The position numbers were made by a program, and so were the translations under genes. This document shows, piece by piece, positions 1 through 8,579 of a DNA stretch of 63,326 bases; position 1 is the first letter of the stretch, and the number at the start of each line of letters is the position of its first letter. The notes beneath the pieces were generated by a model. That model was not told the DNA's origin and made no database searches. It saw nothing but the letters and a program-made list of their open reading frames with translations. Source of the DNA: JAZLJD01 sp045617725. Its GTDB lineage: Bacteria; Bacillota; Clostridia; Lachnospirales; Lachnospiraceae. Where the stretch lies: contig JAZLJD010000029.1 in assembly GCA_045617725.1 (NCBI GenBank), forward strand, positions 1-63,326, given 5' to 3'.

Positions 1-91
1 AAATTCATAGCCTGATACATAATCAGAGCATCTTTGGTTAATTCTAATCTTTTATTTCCGCAGGTAAATTTACACTATCCAGGCTAATTAA

Positions 92-120
92 GTGCATCGT
101 TCAATGCACCGTGGTATAAT
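92..120 (+). promoter_or_regulatory. extended -10 promoter with dyad for lipoprotein 1
   Basis: A perfect TATAAT at 115-120 is preceded by TGG, giving an extended -10. No good -35 is seen. A dyad (gtgcat at 92-97, atgcac at 104-109) covers the place where a -35 would sit and could be an operator. The lipoprotein ATG follows at 156, with the SD GAGGAG at 142-147. Confidence 0.55.
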
Positions 121-155
121 AAAATAGTATCCAAATACAACGAGGAGAACGAATA

Positions 156-1514
156 ATGGCAGGAGCAAATTTTCAACAAGTCCGAGAACATTGCAACGGA
201 AAATGCACAGAGACAACTGACAGAACTAAGAAAAATAGAACTTCGAAAAAATTTATTCTTGGTGCAGTCCTTGCACTTGGCATAATGACAATGGTTGGTT
301 GTGGTAAAGACGGCGATGCTAACGCTGTGTCAGAGCAAACTCCAAGTGTTTCGATTGAGAATAACACTTCTAATCCTACATCGTCTGTACCTTCAATTAC
401 CTCTGTAAACGTTAACCCCACAACTGAGCCCACTACTGCTCCTACCGTGGAGCCCACTACTGCTCCCACCATGGAGCCTACAGTGGAGCCCACAGCAGAA
501 CCTACCGTAGAGCCTACAGTAGAACCTACTGCAGAACCTACCGTAGAGCCTACAGTAGAACCTACCGCAGAGCCCACAATAGAACCTACTGCAGAACCTA
601 CAGTAGAACCTACCAAGGAACCTGAGCCCACACCTGAGCCCACACCGATCGCTGAAATCACAGTCGAAAACGTTGAAGCTCCTTCAGGTTCATTCTACGA
701 AGGCAAGAGTTTTAACATTAAGGGTAACCTTAGTGTAAGCATCGGTAACATCGTTGAAGTCAAAGGTTTTATACTTGACACAAACGAAAACATTTTGCAA
801 GAAAGTAGCGATTCGCCAAACGCAAATAGCTATAATCTTGCAAGCAGCAAGGTTGATAAGAACCTCAAATTCGGCAAACTCGCAGCTGGGGAATACTTAT
901 TTAAAGTAACCCTCACTCCTGAGTACGGAAAAGAAGAGGTTATTATCTCCTCGCGTTTTACCGTAAAGGCAAATGTTGTTACTGGTATTACCGCTAGCGT
1001 ATCGTCTAAGACGCGCTACATTGGTGATACTCTCACTGCTGATGACTTTACTGTTAAGGCAGTTATGAGCGACGGCAGCAAAAAGAAGATTAGCGGCTGG
1101 ACCGCTGAACCTCTTACGCTCGGCAGCACAAGCAATACTATTACTATTTGCTACCAAAACTTTGCTGCAACCGTAACTGTTGCAGCAAGTGAAAAGGTTG
1201 CAGTTGTAACACCTGAGCCTACACCTGGTCCTAGTGCAACTAAAACTACGCCAGAAGCAGCAAGAGCACAATTTGAGGCTTACGCGCAAGGTCTTGGTTG
1301 GACCGTGTATAATGAAGATTATACTCCTGGCGCGTATTATGCTAAGTTAAGTAAAGGCGACTTGCGTTTAGTCTTAACAATAGCGCCGACAGAGCGTACT
1401 GCCACTGGTATTAGCGTCTCACTCAGAATGTCTCACGCCATAACTTGGGAAGAATACTTCTGGAACGATTCGATCTATATCGAAGATTGTTATAGCTGGA
1501 TTAATGGCTATTAA
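156..1514 (+). CDS. Surface lipoprotein with Pro-Thr-Glu stalk and Ig-like domain (paralog 1)
   Basis: Predicted exported lipoprotein, 452 aa. A basic N-terminus and hydrophobic segment lead to a lipobox ending at Cys49. Residues about 90-170 are tandem EPT/APT/VEP tripeptide repeats forming a probable rigid stalk. Residues about 275-345 form a bacterial Ig-like (group 3 type) domain, and the last 90 residues are an unrelated C-terminal module. The Ig-encoding DNA is almost identical to that of the paralog at 11288-12490, but the C-terminal modules share no similarity, so the pair looks mosaic. The start has a good SD (GAGGAG). The specific binding function is unknown; cell-surface display is inferred from architecture. 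Confidence 0.8.
   Translation: MAGANFQQVREHCNGKCTETTDRTKKNRTSKKFILGAVLALGIMTMVGCGKDGDANAVSEQTPSVSIENNTSNPTSSVPSITSVNVNPTTEPTTAPTVEPTTAPTMEPTVEPTAEPTVEPTVEPTAEPTVEPTVEPTAEPTIEPTAEPTVEPTKEPEPTPEPTPIAEITVENVEAPSGSFYEGKSFNIKGNLSVSIGNIVEVKGFILDTNENILQESSDSPNANSYNLASSKVDKNLKFGKLAAGEYLFKVTLTPEYGKEEVIISSRFTVKANVVTGITASVSSKTRYIGDTLTADDFTVKAVMSDGSKKKISGWTAEPLTLGSTSNTITICYQNFAATVTVAASEKVAVVTPEPTPGPSATKTTPEAARAQFEAYAQGLGWTVYNEDYTPGAYYAKLSKGDLRLVLTIAPTERTATGISVSLRMSHAITWEEYFWNDSIYIEDCYSWINGY
421..645 (+). repeat. in-gene minisatellite coding EPT/APT repeats
   Basis: Degenerate 9-18 bp units of the kind gaacctaccgta are repeated in tandem and in frame. They encode the stalk of lipoprotein 1 and could expand or contract by slippage. 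The long minus-strand Val-Gly-Ser reading frame here is a shadow of this repeat. Confidence 0.8.
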
Positions 1515-1535
1515 GATTTTGTGTACCTCCAGGCT

Positions 1536-1567
1536 AAAAACGCCACATATTGATGTGGCGTTTTTTT
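1536..1567 (+). terminator. intrinsic terminator of lipoprotein 1
   Basis: Perfect 8-bp stem (cgccacat/atgtggcg, 1541-1548 and 1553-1560) with a 4-nt loop, followed by seven T. The T-run directly abuts the 69-bp core repeat at 1568. Confidence 0.9.
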
Positions 1568-1636
1568 GATTTTAAGCCGGAAAGCGGCTTTGCCATATAT
1601 ATTTTTACCGAAGCGCGGATATTAATCCCAATCATT
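1568..1636 (+). repeat. core direct repeat copy 1 (left end of RT element, attL-like)
   Basis: 69 bp identical to 9728-9796 and, apart from its first base, to 12549-12616. It contains the small hairpin agccg-gaaag-cggct. The homology stops at 1636, where the convergent TPR-regulator gene ends (its stop codon is 1638-1636). In copy 2 the same sequence codes the last 18 residues of the reverse transcriptase. Confidence 0.92.
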
Positions 1637-4065
1637 TAGAAGATATAGAATAGAGTCTCGTGTGTCCTATACGGAGCATGCAAATTGTTGCAAGATTCTA
1701 TTTCATTATGTAGTTTTTCATTATTGTTGAGCTCATAAATGGCTTTGGCAGTTAATAACCAATCGTTAATGTACCATTTACTATTGACTGAAAGTAAATA
1801 TTTCCATAGTTCCAAAGACTTATTTAACAATAATAGGGAATGATCTTTGTCTTCATGGTGATAATACAAGCCAAGTTCATAGTATGCAACTGCGCGGGTG
1901 TAGATTGATAGTCTGGCAGAAATCTGAAGGTTAGATTCGAGAAATAAGCAGAGTGCATAAACATCATTATAATATTTTTGTGCTGTTGTCTCGTTTCCGT
2001 TTTCTCGAGTAGCACGTGCCATAGACAATAAGCATTTGCAATATTGTTCAGGAGATATAGCTGAAGAAATGGACAAATCATTGAACGAAAAAAGGCTTAA
2101 TGCTTCCGAAAGATATTGTATCGCTAACTCTGTTTTTCCCGGCTGAACTAAATATGAAAATCCAATATTATAAAGAATATTGAATAAACGCTCGCGATTT
2201 TGAGGTGTAGGAGATTTAAACAGATTCCTGCGGTATTCCAAAATGGTTGAGTATTTTTGGTGTGCAGCAGAAAAATCCTCCCATATTGAATCCAGGTTAG
2301 CGAGCTCCATTAATGTTGCCAATATGGTAGAGTTATGAACACTTGAATCGCCGGATAAACTTTTCTCTTTTGCTGTTAGTGCAAAAGAGAAGTCTTGGCT
2401 TGCTTGGATGAAGTCTTGACGTTGAACAGCAAATTCCGCTTTATAGCTGCAAGATAATCCGTAAGTGACCCCATATGTATAGGGATTCATTTTATATAAT
2501 TCCTGCTTAATCTCAAGCGAACGATTCAGATAGTATTCAGCTTTTTCATAATTAAGTATGTCATTGTAACGCCTGTATAGATTAGAATAGATGATTGCCA
2601 TTTCTCTTTTTAGTTCTTCCTGCTCATCTTCGAGAAAGGTAGATTTTGCATCTACGTCAGCTAAATGGCTGTATCTTTCGTAAAAGTCAATTGCGCGGAG
2701 ATAGTTATCAATGCATTTATCACTGTCAGCCTTTCGGTAGGACCTAGCTATGAGGGAATAGATTTGTCCCCAAATATTTAGGTTTTTATCTTGGGAAAAA
2801 TTCTGGAGCTTCAAATATGTTAATGCTTTAAAGGCGTAAAATAAGGAACCAGAATACTTGTAATCATTTATGAAAATTTTGGCAATCTCATTGTATGACA
2901 GAATATGCAAAAGAGTACGAGCTTCCTCTTTCCCGTCCCGAATTATGTAATCGATTGCTTTTTTGAAATGCTCAATGGCCTGGGGACCGTTGTAACTTGA
3001 TTCAAATTGCGAAGAGTATGCTTTTCCCCAATTGTATTCCAGTTCTCCCCATTGAATCGAACGAATAGAATTATCCAGGGAATATAGATTCTCTAATTTT
3101 TGAAAAATCTTTATGCTTTCATCTATCAATTTAAACTTGAATAAGAATATGCCGTAGTCAAGGATAGCATCATAATTACTATGAGATTGAACTACGAGAA
3201 CAAGTATTTCATCATATAAAGGCTTTATTTGATTATTTATTGAGTCAATTGAAAAGTATTTGTTTTGGATATTTTGAGCCAGGATAAAGCTGATTAACAA
3301 TTTGTTTCTGATAATAAAGGAATTCATATCTTCAATATTTTTACCATTAGCAATGGCTTCAAACACCCAGGTATTTGAGCGCAATTCACTAATGGCCTCG
3401 TTTATTTGTCCGAGTCCATATAATTCCTTTGCTTTACTAATTGAATCAGAATAGTTACTGTTTTCTACGTCTGCAGAACAACTGGTTTTCATAATTTGAA
3501 GTAATAATATTCTATTGGAATTTATTTGAGAATTCAGTAAAGTAAGTTTTTGCGTCTTATCCAGATATTTTTCCTTGAGTTCATCGCTAATATTGTATGG
3601 ATCCTGAGACATTTGTAATTGGATATCGGCAATCTCATTTTGAATTTCTTCGCGTCTAAAAAAAAGGTCGGCTATAACTAAGCCTAAGGCGTTGTCGGTT
3701 AAGTTATCTACTTCATCCTCAACTATTTTCATGGTGAATGCAGAATTACGAGAGTTTAGGGCGTAACCTCCTTTATCAGTTTCTAAGTTTGAACGGTAGT
3801 GAGTAATGATATTTTTTCCGATTTCATTACCGAATAATTCTTTGAATGGTTTTCTTATGGAAGTTAATTCTTGAGAAAGGGATCTGTTTTCTGCAACAAG
3901 GTCATCTAGTTCTTCTTGTGGAATTAACTGATCGTGCCTCTCGATAAATAACATAAGCAGACTCCGCTGCGGTTTGCTGAGTTTATACATTTCATTATTG
4001 TGATATAGTTGTATACTTCCCATGTCAAAAAACAAATCTTTTCCAAAGTATGCTTTTTTTCCCAT
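1636..4065 (-). CDS. Winged-helix/TPR transcriptional regulator of the RT element
   Basis: An 809-aa protein. Residues about 15-105 resemble an OmpR/PhoB-type winged helix (a helical segment with LSKPQRSLLMLF, then a recognition-helix-like region and a beta hairpin ending in GGYAL). The rest is a long alpha-helical TPR-like array containing many paired-helix motifs with Y/A/G spacing. This domain order is seen in SARP/AfsR-like and other stand-alone TPR regulators. It is transcribed leftwards, divergent from the TPR gene at 4293, so it probably controls the 4066-4292 region. The start has only a weak SD. Its stop codon touches the left core repeat, which fixes the left end of the element. The ligand or partner is unknown. 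Confidence 0.65.
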   Translation of the reverse strand: MGKKAYFGKDLFFDMGSIQLYHNNEMYKLSKPQRSLLMLFIERHDQLIPQEELDDLVAENRSLSQELTSIRKPFKELFGNEIGKNIITHYRSNLETDKGGYALNSRNSAFTMKIVEDEVDNLTDNALGLVIADLFFRREEIQNEIADIQLQMSQDPYNISDELKEKYLDKTQKLTLLNSQINSNRILLLQIMKTSCSADVENSNYSDSISKAKELYGLGQINEAISELRSNTWVFEAIANGKNIEDMNSFIIRNKLLISFILAQNIQNKYFSIDSINNQIKPLYDEILVLVVQSHSNYDAILDYGIFLFKFKLIDESIKIFQKLENLYSLDNSIRSIQWGELEYNWGKAYSSQFESSYNGPQAIEHFKKAIDYIIRDGKEEARTLLHILSYNEIAKIFINDYKYSGSLFYAFKALTYLKLQNFSQDKNLNIWGQIYSLIARSYRKADSDKCIDNYLRAIDFYERYSHLADVDAKSTFLEDEQEELKREMAIIYSNLYRRYNDILNYEKAEYYLNRSLEIKQELYKMNPYTYGVTYGLSCSYKAEFAVQRQDFIQASQDFSFALTAKEKSLSGDSSVHNSTILATLMELANLDSIWEDFSAAHQKYSTILEYRRNLFKSPTPQNRERLFNILYNIGFSYLVQPGKTELAIQYLSEALSLFSFNDLSISSAISPEQYCKCLLSMARATRENGNETTAQKYYNDVYALCLFLESNLQISARLSIYTRAVAYYELGLYYHHEDKDHSLLLLNKSLELWKYLLSVNSKWYINDWLLTAKAIYELNNNEKLHNEIESCNNLHAPYRTHETLFYIF

Positions 4066-4292
4066 CTTTATATTCTCCCAATATAATTTTATTTCTTATT
4101 ACATTTTACCACGAAATCTTAATTGATTTGTAAAAAAACGGTAAACCATTTGTAATTACACGTGGAAGAAAAAGGATTACGATTGTCTTACATTCGACGA
4201 CAGGATGGAAAAAGCCACCCCCTCAAACCATCACCCCCCTATCAAATACAATTTCCATTCTGTCGTACGGGTGCATATAGAGGAGAAAACAT
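4066..4292. promoter_or_regulatory. divergent control region of the RT element with long inverted repeat
   Basis: 227 bp between divergent genes, AT-rich at the left and unusually C-rich at 4215-4240. A 12-bp inverted repeat (4197-4208 with 4255-4266, 11 of 12 matches) brackets the C-rich stretch and ends 26 bp before the ATG at 4293. It could be an operator pair or an RNA stem in the rightward leader. No convincing -35/-10 pair was identified. Confidence 0.5.
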
Positions 4293-5312
4293 ATGGATGG
4301 AAATACAGATATCAAAAATGAAATTGAAAAGAGTGTGACGGAACTGTACAACAGCTCACCTTCAGGAAAAGGAACTAAAGAAACAGTATTTGCCTGGTTC
4401 GAGTGTTTGGTCCGGTGTTCCAATTATTTCGATAGAGTTCCGGATTTTATGTCAAAGTATGTTATCCCTGAAAACTATGAATTAATCGTTGATACATGCA
4501 TGAACCGGTTGATGGAAGAAAAACAGGAAAATGGTAAGTCGGATGAATCCAAAAAGTTGTATCGCTTCTTATTAGAAGTTTTCGCCATGATAAATAGCGA
4601 TAGAAATTACAGAGATGTTAAGGTTCGACTTAATATAGCAGGGATTTATAGAAAATTAGGTGAATGTGAAAAAAGTATAAGAATGTATCGAAGACTTGTA
4701 TATTCAAACAATTCAATGGAAGCAGCGTTCCGGCTTGTTGAATTATACAAAGAGAGAATAGATGCATTTTTGGAAGTTGTGCCTTCTGAGGCGATTAAAA
4801 CACAGAAGGATTTGCTTGGACTCTTTAGGCATATGCATCAGCGAATCGGAGCTATGAAATCTGTTAAGGAGAAGCCAAATGAACGAGAGAGCAGAACTTG
4901 CTATTATTCGAGACTGGTGTGTGAAGAGGCCGAATATTTCAGAAGTATTAAGGAATACAACGCATGTTATCAACTACTTAATGTCGCAATTGATAGTGAT
5001 AAGTCAAACGGTGATCTGTGGAACGAATTGGGAAAATTGTATGAAGAACAGAGTATTTTCTACAGCGTTGAGAAAGCTCGGGAAAGCTATGAGAAAGCTT
5101 ATACATTATTACAGAATGTAAGAAGAAACGGGGTAATCACAAAAAGAATTCGGTTGTCTATAGCGAGAACGAGTTTACTTATGAAAGATTACGACAGGGT
5201 CGAGAGCATATGTAATCGCTTGTTGAGAAATGGAAAGAAAAATATTCAGGCAAGTAATCTATTGAACCGTTCTCAAAAATTGCGAAAGGAGGAGACAGAA
5301 AATGTCGGATGA
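4293..5312 (+). CDS. TPR-repeat protein of the RT element
   Basis: A 339-aa protein with no signal peptide or membrane segment, predicted almost wholly alpha-helical. TPR-like helix pairs are visible at about residues 105-140 (AGIYRKLGECEKSIRMYRRL), 205-235 and 245-270, with a basic C-terminus. The SD AGGAG lies 9 nt upstream of the ATG. It is the first gene of a rightward set of small genes and its end overlaps the next ORF by 11 bp. A scaffold or partner for the divergent TPR regulator is possible. The family is not recognised beyond TPR. Confidence 0.65.
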   Translation: MDGNTDIKNEIEKSVTELYNSSPSGKGTKETVFAWFECLVRCSNYFDRVPDFMSKYVIPENYELIVDTCMNRLMEEKQENGKSDESKKLYRFLLEVFAMINSDRNYRDVKVRLNIAGIYRKLGECEKSIRMYRRLVYSNNSMEAAFRLVELYKERIDAFLEVVPSEAIKTQKDLLGLFRHMHQRIGAMKSVKEKPNERESRTCYYSRLVCEEAEYFRSIKEYNACYQLLNVAIDSDKSNGDLWNELGKLYEEQSIFYSVEKARESYEKAYTLLQNVRRNGVITKRIRLSIARTSLLMKDYDRVESICNRLLRNGKKNIQASNLLNRSQKLRKEETENVG

Positions 5313-5454
5313 AGTAATTGAAATACTCATTAAGCAGTTAATCGAGGAGCTTGATGCAATTAAGTCAACATTATTTATTGTACTTCAACACTATCAAGTC
5401 AATCTTGCTGAGAAGGAAATGGAGGAAATGGAACAAAAATATGAAAAAAAATGA
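5302..5454 (+). CDS. 50-aa acidic helical protein
   Basis: A small ORF overlapping the end of the TPR gene, with a strong SD (AAAGGAGGAG) about 7 nt upstream of its ATG. Residues 1-30 form an amphipathic hydrophobic helix (EIIEILI...LIEELDAI...LFIVLQHY) and residues 35-50 are charged (Glu/Lys/Met-rich). It overlaps the next start (5441) by 14 bp, so translation of the three genes is probably coupled. The function is not recognised; a small adaptor or antitoxin-sized protein is conceivable. Confidence 0.55.
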   Translation: MSDEVIEILIKQLIEELDAIKSTLFIVLQHYQVNLAEKEMEEMEQKYEKK

Positions 5455-5836
5455 AACACTAAAAATCAAGATAGAGAAATTCTTGTCGGAAAAGCAGATT
5501 ACGAATCATCACTTTAGTGAAGCCGGGGAAGCAGCTTTTCTCTGTAGGACCAAAGAGGGAATACATTTTACGATAGAGGAACCTCATGCGTCTGCTAGAT
5601 ATTACAAGATATTCGGAATATTGCTTCAGTATTATGACGATGTTGATCTGGCTCGCCTTTATAAGGAGAAAATACCCGGTCATCCTGATTTCATTAAGGT
5701 AAATGATATTTGCATCCAAGAATGTGGATTCATTTTCTACGAGATGACAATCGATGAAGAACAGGATGAATTGCTGGTTCAGCGTTTGGGAGAATTTGTT
5801 GACTCTTTTGTCGAGGTACTAGCCATTACAACGTAA
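5441..5836 (+). CDS. Hypothetical 131-aa acidic protein
   Basis: The ATG at 5441 is preferred to the upstream in-frame ATG at 5351 because an SD (GGAGGAAATGG) lies just upstream and the earlier stretch overlaps the 50-aa gene. The size, acidity and mixed alpha/beta pattern recall YbjN or secretion-chaperone folds: N-terminal helix, strands around residues 25-50, and a C-terminal helix ending in FVDSFVEVLA. That resemblance is only an impression. It lies in the presumed TPR-gene operon. No catalytic motif is visible. Confidence 0.6.
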   Translation: MKKNETLKIKIEKFLSEKQITNHHFSEAGEAAFLCRTKEGIHFTIEEPHASARYYKIFGILLQYYDDVDLARLYKEKIPGHPDFIKVNDICIQECGFIFYEMTIDEEQDELLVQRLGEFVDSFVEVLAITT

Positions 5837-5862
5837 TAACCGAGCGAAAAGGAGGTGAAATC

Positions 5863-5937
5863 ATGACTTGGCTCTTTTATAGAGGAAGTAGATGTCGTCA
5901 AAAACGCTATGGCCCGAGCTGTGCGTTGATGATTTGA
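5863..5937 (+). CDS. Possible 24-aa cationic peptide
   Basis: The ORF MTWLFYRGSRCRQKRYGPSC plus four residues is preceded by a near-perfect SD (AAAGGAGGTGAAATC) at ideal spacing, far better than chance. It is aromatic and Arg-rich with two Cys nine residues apart. It could be a real micropeptide, a leader peptide controlling the downstream genes, or the decayed start of a lost gene. No homolog is recognised. Confidence 0.4.
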   Translation: MTWLFYRGSRCRQKRYGPSCALMI

Positions 5938-6027
5938 TACAAAGGTCATTACCGGATTGGGTCAAAATAGCTTAGAGCGGGCTCAATGCAGTAATCAAAA
6001 AGCTGAAAAAAGAAAGGAGCAACCATC

Positions 6028-6240
6028 ATGAGCAATTGGGATATACAAAGTGACGGAGTTCAGGTGTCCGGTAACTATCTGGAGCACACAAACACAAGAA
6101 GAGGGTATAGTCAAACAAATGCAGAGCGTTTTGGCCTGGATCCGCTAACGGAACGGACAGATTTCCTGATTCAGGAACAAAACGGAGGTCATTCACATTT
6201 CTCCGTTGATGCTAGCGGGAACATTACAAAATGGCACTAA
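6028..6240 (+). CDS. Hypothetical 70-aa protein
   Basis: A small soluble protein with a clear SD (AAAGGAGCAACCATC) before the ATG. It is rich in Asn, Gly, Thr and His and ends in a beta-like motif (HSHFSVDASGNITKWH). The hydrophilic, Gly/Asn-rich N-terminus lacks a signal peptide. It lies in the same rightward gene set, 26 bp before the next gene. The family is not recognised. Confidence 0.55.
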   Translation: MSNWDIQSDGVQVSGNYLEHTNTRRGYSQTNAERFGLDPLTERTDFLIQEQNGGHSHFSVDASGNITKWH

Positions 6241-6266
6241 TTTGAGCACGAAAGAGAGGTGAGTTT

Positions 6267-6707
6267 ATGTACGGCGATAAAGATATGTATAGATGCCTGG
6301 TTGTTGACCGTGTTATCGGTGATAAAGAAGAATCCTGGATAGAAACGATTCAGGATGTTTTCGGAAGAAAGCAGACGGCTGTGTTTCACCGTGATGACGA
6401 ATATCATGCACCGATTTGGGTAGAAAAAGATATCGAAGATATTGCGTTATCAATCAGAATAGCTTCTAGGAAGAACCCTTACATTATCGACTTACGGAAT
6501 GCTGTTCTTAATGGAATCGATGAAGTTAACTATATCTGTAATGTATGTCATGCCCCGAAGATTAATTTTACCGAGGAGGATATGGCTATTATGCAGGAGG
6601 ATCTTCTTCAGCGATTGTCGCAAAGGCTTGCCAAATACTCCGGGGGCAAAAAACTTATTATAGTTCATTTTGCATTGGGCAGAGTTGGCTTTTCATTTCA
6701 TAGGTAA
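6267..6707 (+). CDS. Hypothetical 146-aa protein
   Basis: It has a good SD (AGAGAGGTGAG). The predicted fold is alpha/beta: strands near residues 8-14 and 35-42, a Cys pair (CNVC, about 92-95), a helical segment (EEDMAIMQEDLLQRLSQRL) and a C-terminal hydrophobic strand (KKLIIVHFALG). There are no membrane segments. The single CxxC is not enough to call a zinc finger. It closes the first gene set; a 108-bp gap with a strong hairpin separates it from the replication-like genes. The function is not recognised. Confidence 0.55.
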   Translation: MYGDKDMYRCLVVDRVIGDKEESWIETIQDVFGRKQTAVFHRDDEYHAPIWVEKDIEDIALSIRIASRKNPYIIDLRNAVLNGIDEVNYICNVCHAPKINFTEEDMAIMQEDLLQRLSQRLAKYSGGKKLIIVHFALGRVGFSFHR

Positions 6708-6747
6708 TTTCTTTTCCAATACATAACGGAAACAAAGGCTTGGCAAT

Positions 6748-6783
6748 ATCTACCTGCTTGACGTTCACGTCAAACAGGTAGAT
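6748..6783. promoter_or_regulatory. long perfect-armed hairpin upstream of DUF2815-VapE-RT genes
   Basis: Arms atctacctg-c-ttgacg and cgtcaa-a-caggtagat enclose a 4-nt ttca loop: 15 paired bases plus one mismatch. No T-run follows, so it is a poor terminator. It could be an operator, an RNA control element or a replication initiation site for the helicase encoded downstream. Confidence 0.6.
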
Positions 6784-6815
6784 GTGTCAACACAATTGAT
6801 AAGGAGAAAAAAATT

Positions 6816-7358
6816 ATGACGAAAAAAATCCGTTTGGTTGTACCTTGTAGAGTTGCATATTTACATTGTTGGGAGCCGGCATCCCAATACGGAAATGAGA
6901 AGTATTACTCATTAACGGCTATTGTAAGTAAGGATGATGTTGAGGCCATTGCTCTATTAAGTGGTGCAGTGGAAAGATTAAGAAGAGAGGCTGCCTCAGA
7001 GTGGAACGGCATGACTGCAGAAAATATAAAGAGTCCTGTTCATGATGGAGATGTAGAAAAGCCAGGAAATCCGATATATAAGAATACGCTGTACTTTAGT
7101 GCAAAGAGCAAGACGGCACCGCAAATCGTTGATTGTGAATGCAAAGCCATTACGGAGCGAAACGAATTATATTCCGGATGTTTCGCAAATATCAGTTTTA
7201 CACTTCATTCTTATAATTGCGGCGGCATAAAGGGAATATCCGCCTGGCTTGGTAATATCCAAAAAGTATGCGATGGTGAACGGATTGGCGGAAAAGTGCT
7301 TGCAATTGAGGAATTTAAACCTATATCCGGTATGAAAGTGAGGGCAACCAATGAATAA
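6816..7358 (+). CDS. DUF2815-like phage-type ssDNA-binding protein
   Basis: A 180-aa protein resembling the DUF2815 family, which in Firmicutes phages sits beside replication genes and is thought to bind single-stranded DNA. Matching features are the N-terminal strand of basic and hydrophobic residues, the central GNPIYKNTLYFSAKSK segment, and the C-terminal YNCGGIKGISAWLGNIQKV motif. The SD AAGGAG precedes the ATG. The gene overlaps the VapE-type gene by 8 bp, so the two are translationally coupled. Family assignment is from recall of motif and context, not a search. Confidence 0.6.
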   Translation: MTKKIRLVVPCRVAYLHCWEPASQYGNEKYYSLTAIVSKDDVEAIALLSGAVERLRREAASEWNGMTAENIKSPVHDGDVEKPGNPIYKNTLYFSAKSKTAPQIVDCECKAITERNELYSGCFANISFTLHSYNCGGIKGISAWLGNIQKVCDGERIGGKVLAIEEFKPISGMKVRATNE

Positions 7359-8574
7359 AGCTTTAGATTATATCTTAGAGAAGGATGTACAGGGCGCAGT
7401 GGCGTGCACGATGAATAATATTGCCAGCATTCTCAAATTTGACGCAGCATTAAGTGGTGTATTCTTTAATGAAATGAGCGGCAAAGTAGATGCAGAAGGA
7501 GAATTGCCTTGGAAGAAAGACAGCGACGGATGGAATTCAACAGATGTCACAAATTTCGAATGGTACCTTGAAAAAGAATATGGGATCTATTCTCCGAATA
7601 AGTGCAGAGATGCGATGATGGCATATTTGGCAACGGAGAAGAGAAAAAATCCGGTTAGGGATTATCTTGATAAACTTAGCTGGGATGGAATTCGCCGGTT
7701 GGATGATTTGTTTTATACATGTTTCAAAGTTGATAGAAGTGATTATATAAGTGCCGTTGTGAGAAAAACGTTTGTGGCTGCCGTTGCCAGGGTCTGCAAT
7801 CCCGGAGTAAAGTTTGATACTATGCTGGTTTTGTGTGGCCCCCAGGGCATAGGAAAAAGTACTTTTTTCCGGCGCTTTTCCAAGGGTTGGTATAGTGATT
7901 CCTTGACAATTTCGGACATGAAAGATAAAAGTGCCGCAGAGAAGATACAAGGCGTATGGATAACCGAACTGGGCGAGTTGGCCGGGATAAAGAAAGTTGA
8001 CGTAGAAACCGTTAAGTCATTTTTGTCCCGGTCGGATGATCAATATCGGATTCCGTATGGAGTATATGTGGATACACACTTAAGAAATGGAATTTTAGTG
8101 GGTACCACAAATTCAACAGACGGATTTCTGCGCGATATAACCGGAAATAGAAGATTTTGGCCGGTATTTGTCAGCGATGTTGGGGAAAAGCCCATATGGG
8201 CATTCAGTGAATACGAGATAGATCAGATTTGGGCAGAGGCTTATAGATATTATATAGAAGGTGAACCCCTGTTTTTGAGCGAAGAATTGGAAATGGCAGC
8301 ACGAAAGGTGCAAGACATGGCAATGGAAACGGATCCTCGTGAGGGGATAATTAGGGACTATTTAGGAGTTTTGAAAAGTGACAGAACATGCATGATGCAA
8401 ATCTGGTGTGAGTGCTTACATAAGGACAGGTGTTCTATGAAACGTAAGGATTCATATGAACTCGAGGCAATTATGAAGCATATGGATGAGTGGGAAGTGT
8501 ATTCCGGAAATGCATCCGGCAAAATGCGGTTGGCAGAATATGGAATCCAAAGAGCGTATGTACGAAAGGGGTAG
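7351..8574 (+). CDS. VapE-type superfamily 3-like helicase/ATPase
   Basis: A 407-aa protein with the signature of the virulence-associated E (VapE, PF05272-like) family found in phages, satellites and pathogenicity islands. Walker A is GPQGIGKS at residues 163-170, an acidic Walker B-like stretch is ITELGEL at about 204-210, and the typical TGNRRFWPV motif is at 264-272. The N-terminal half carries the usual VRDYLDKLSWDGIRRLDDL segment. No separate primase domain is visible. It overlaps DUF2815 by 8 bp, and its stop is 5 bp before the RT start. Replication of the element is the inferred role. Confidence 0.85.
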   Translation: MNKALDYILEKDVQGAVACTMNNIASILKFDAALSGVFFNEMSGKVDAEGELPWKKDSDGWNSTDVTNFEWYLEKEYGIYSPNKCRDAMMAYLATEKRKNPVRDYLDKLSWDGIRRLDDLFYTCFKVDRSDYISAVVRKTFVAAVARVCNPGVKFDTMLVLCGPQGIGKSTFFRRFSKGWYSDSLTISDMKDKSAAEKIQGVWITELGELAGIKKVDVETVKSFLSRSDDQYRIPYGVYVDTHLRNGILVGTTNSTDGFLRDITGNRRFWPVFVSDVGEKPIWAFSEYEIDQIWAEAYRYYIEGEPLFLSEELEMAARKVQDMAMETDPREGIIRDYLGVLKSDRTCMMQIWCECLHKDRCSMKRKDSYELEAIMKHMDEWEVYSGNASGKMRLAEYGIQRAYVRKG

Positions 8575-8579
8575 GACCT

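Noticed and set aside
173..661. Minus-strand Val-Gly-Ser-rich open frames at 173-661 and 11266-11709
   Set aside because: These are shadows of the Pro-Thr-Glu repeats of the lipoproteins on the other strand, with no SD.
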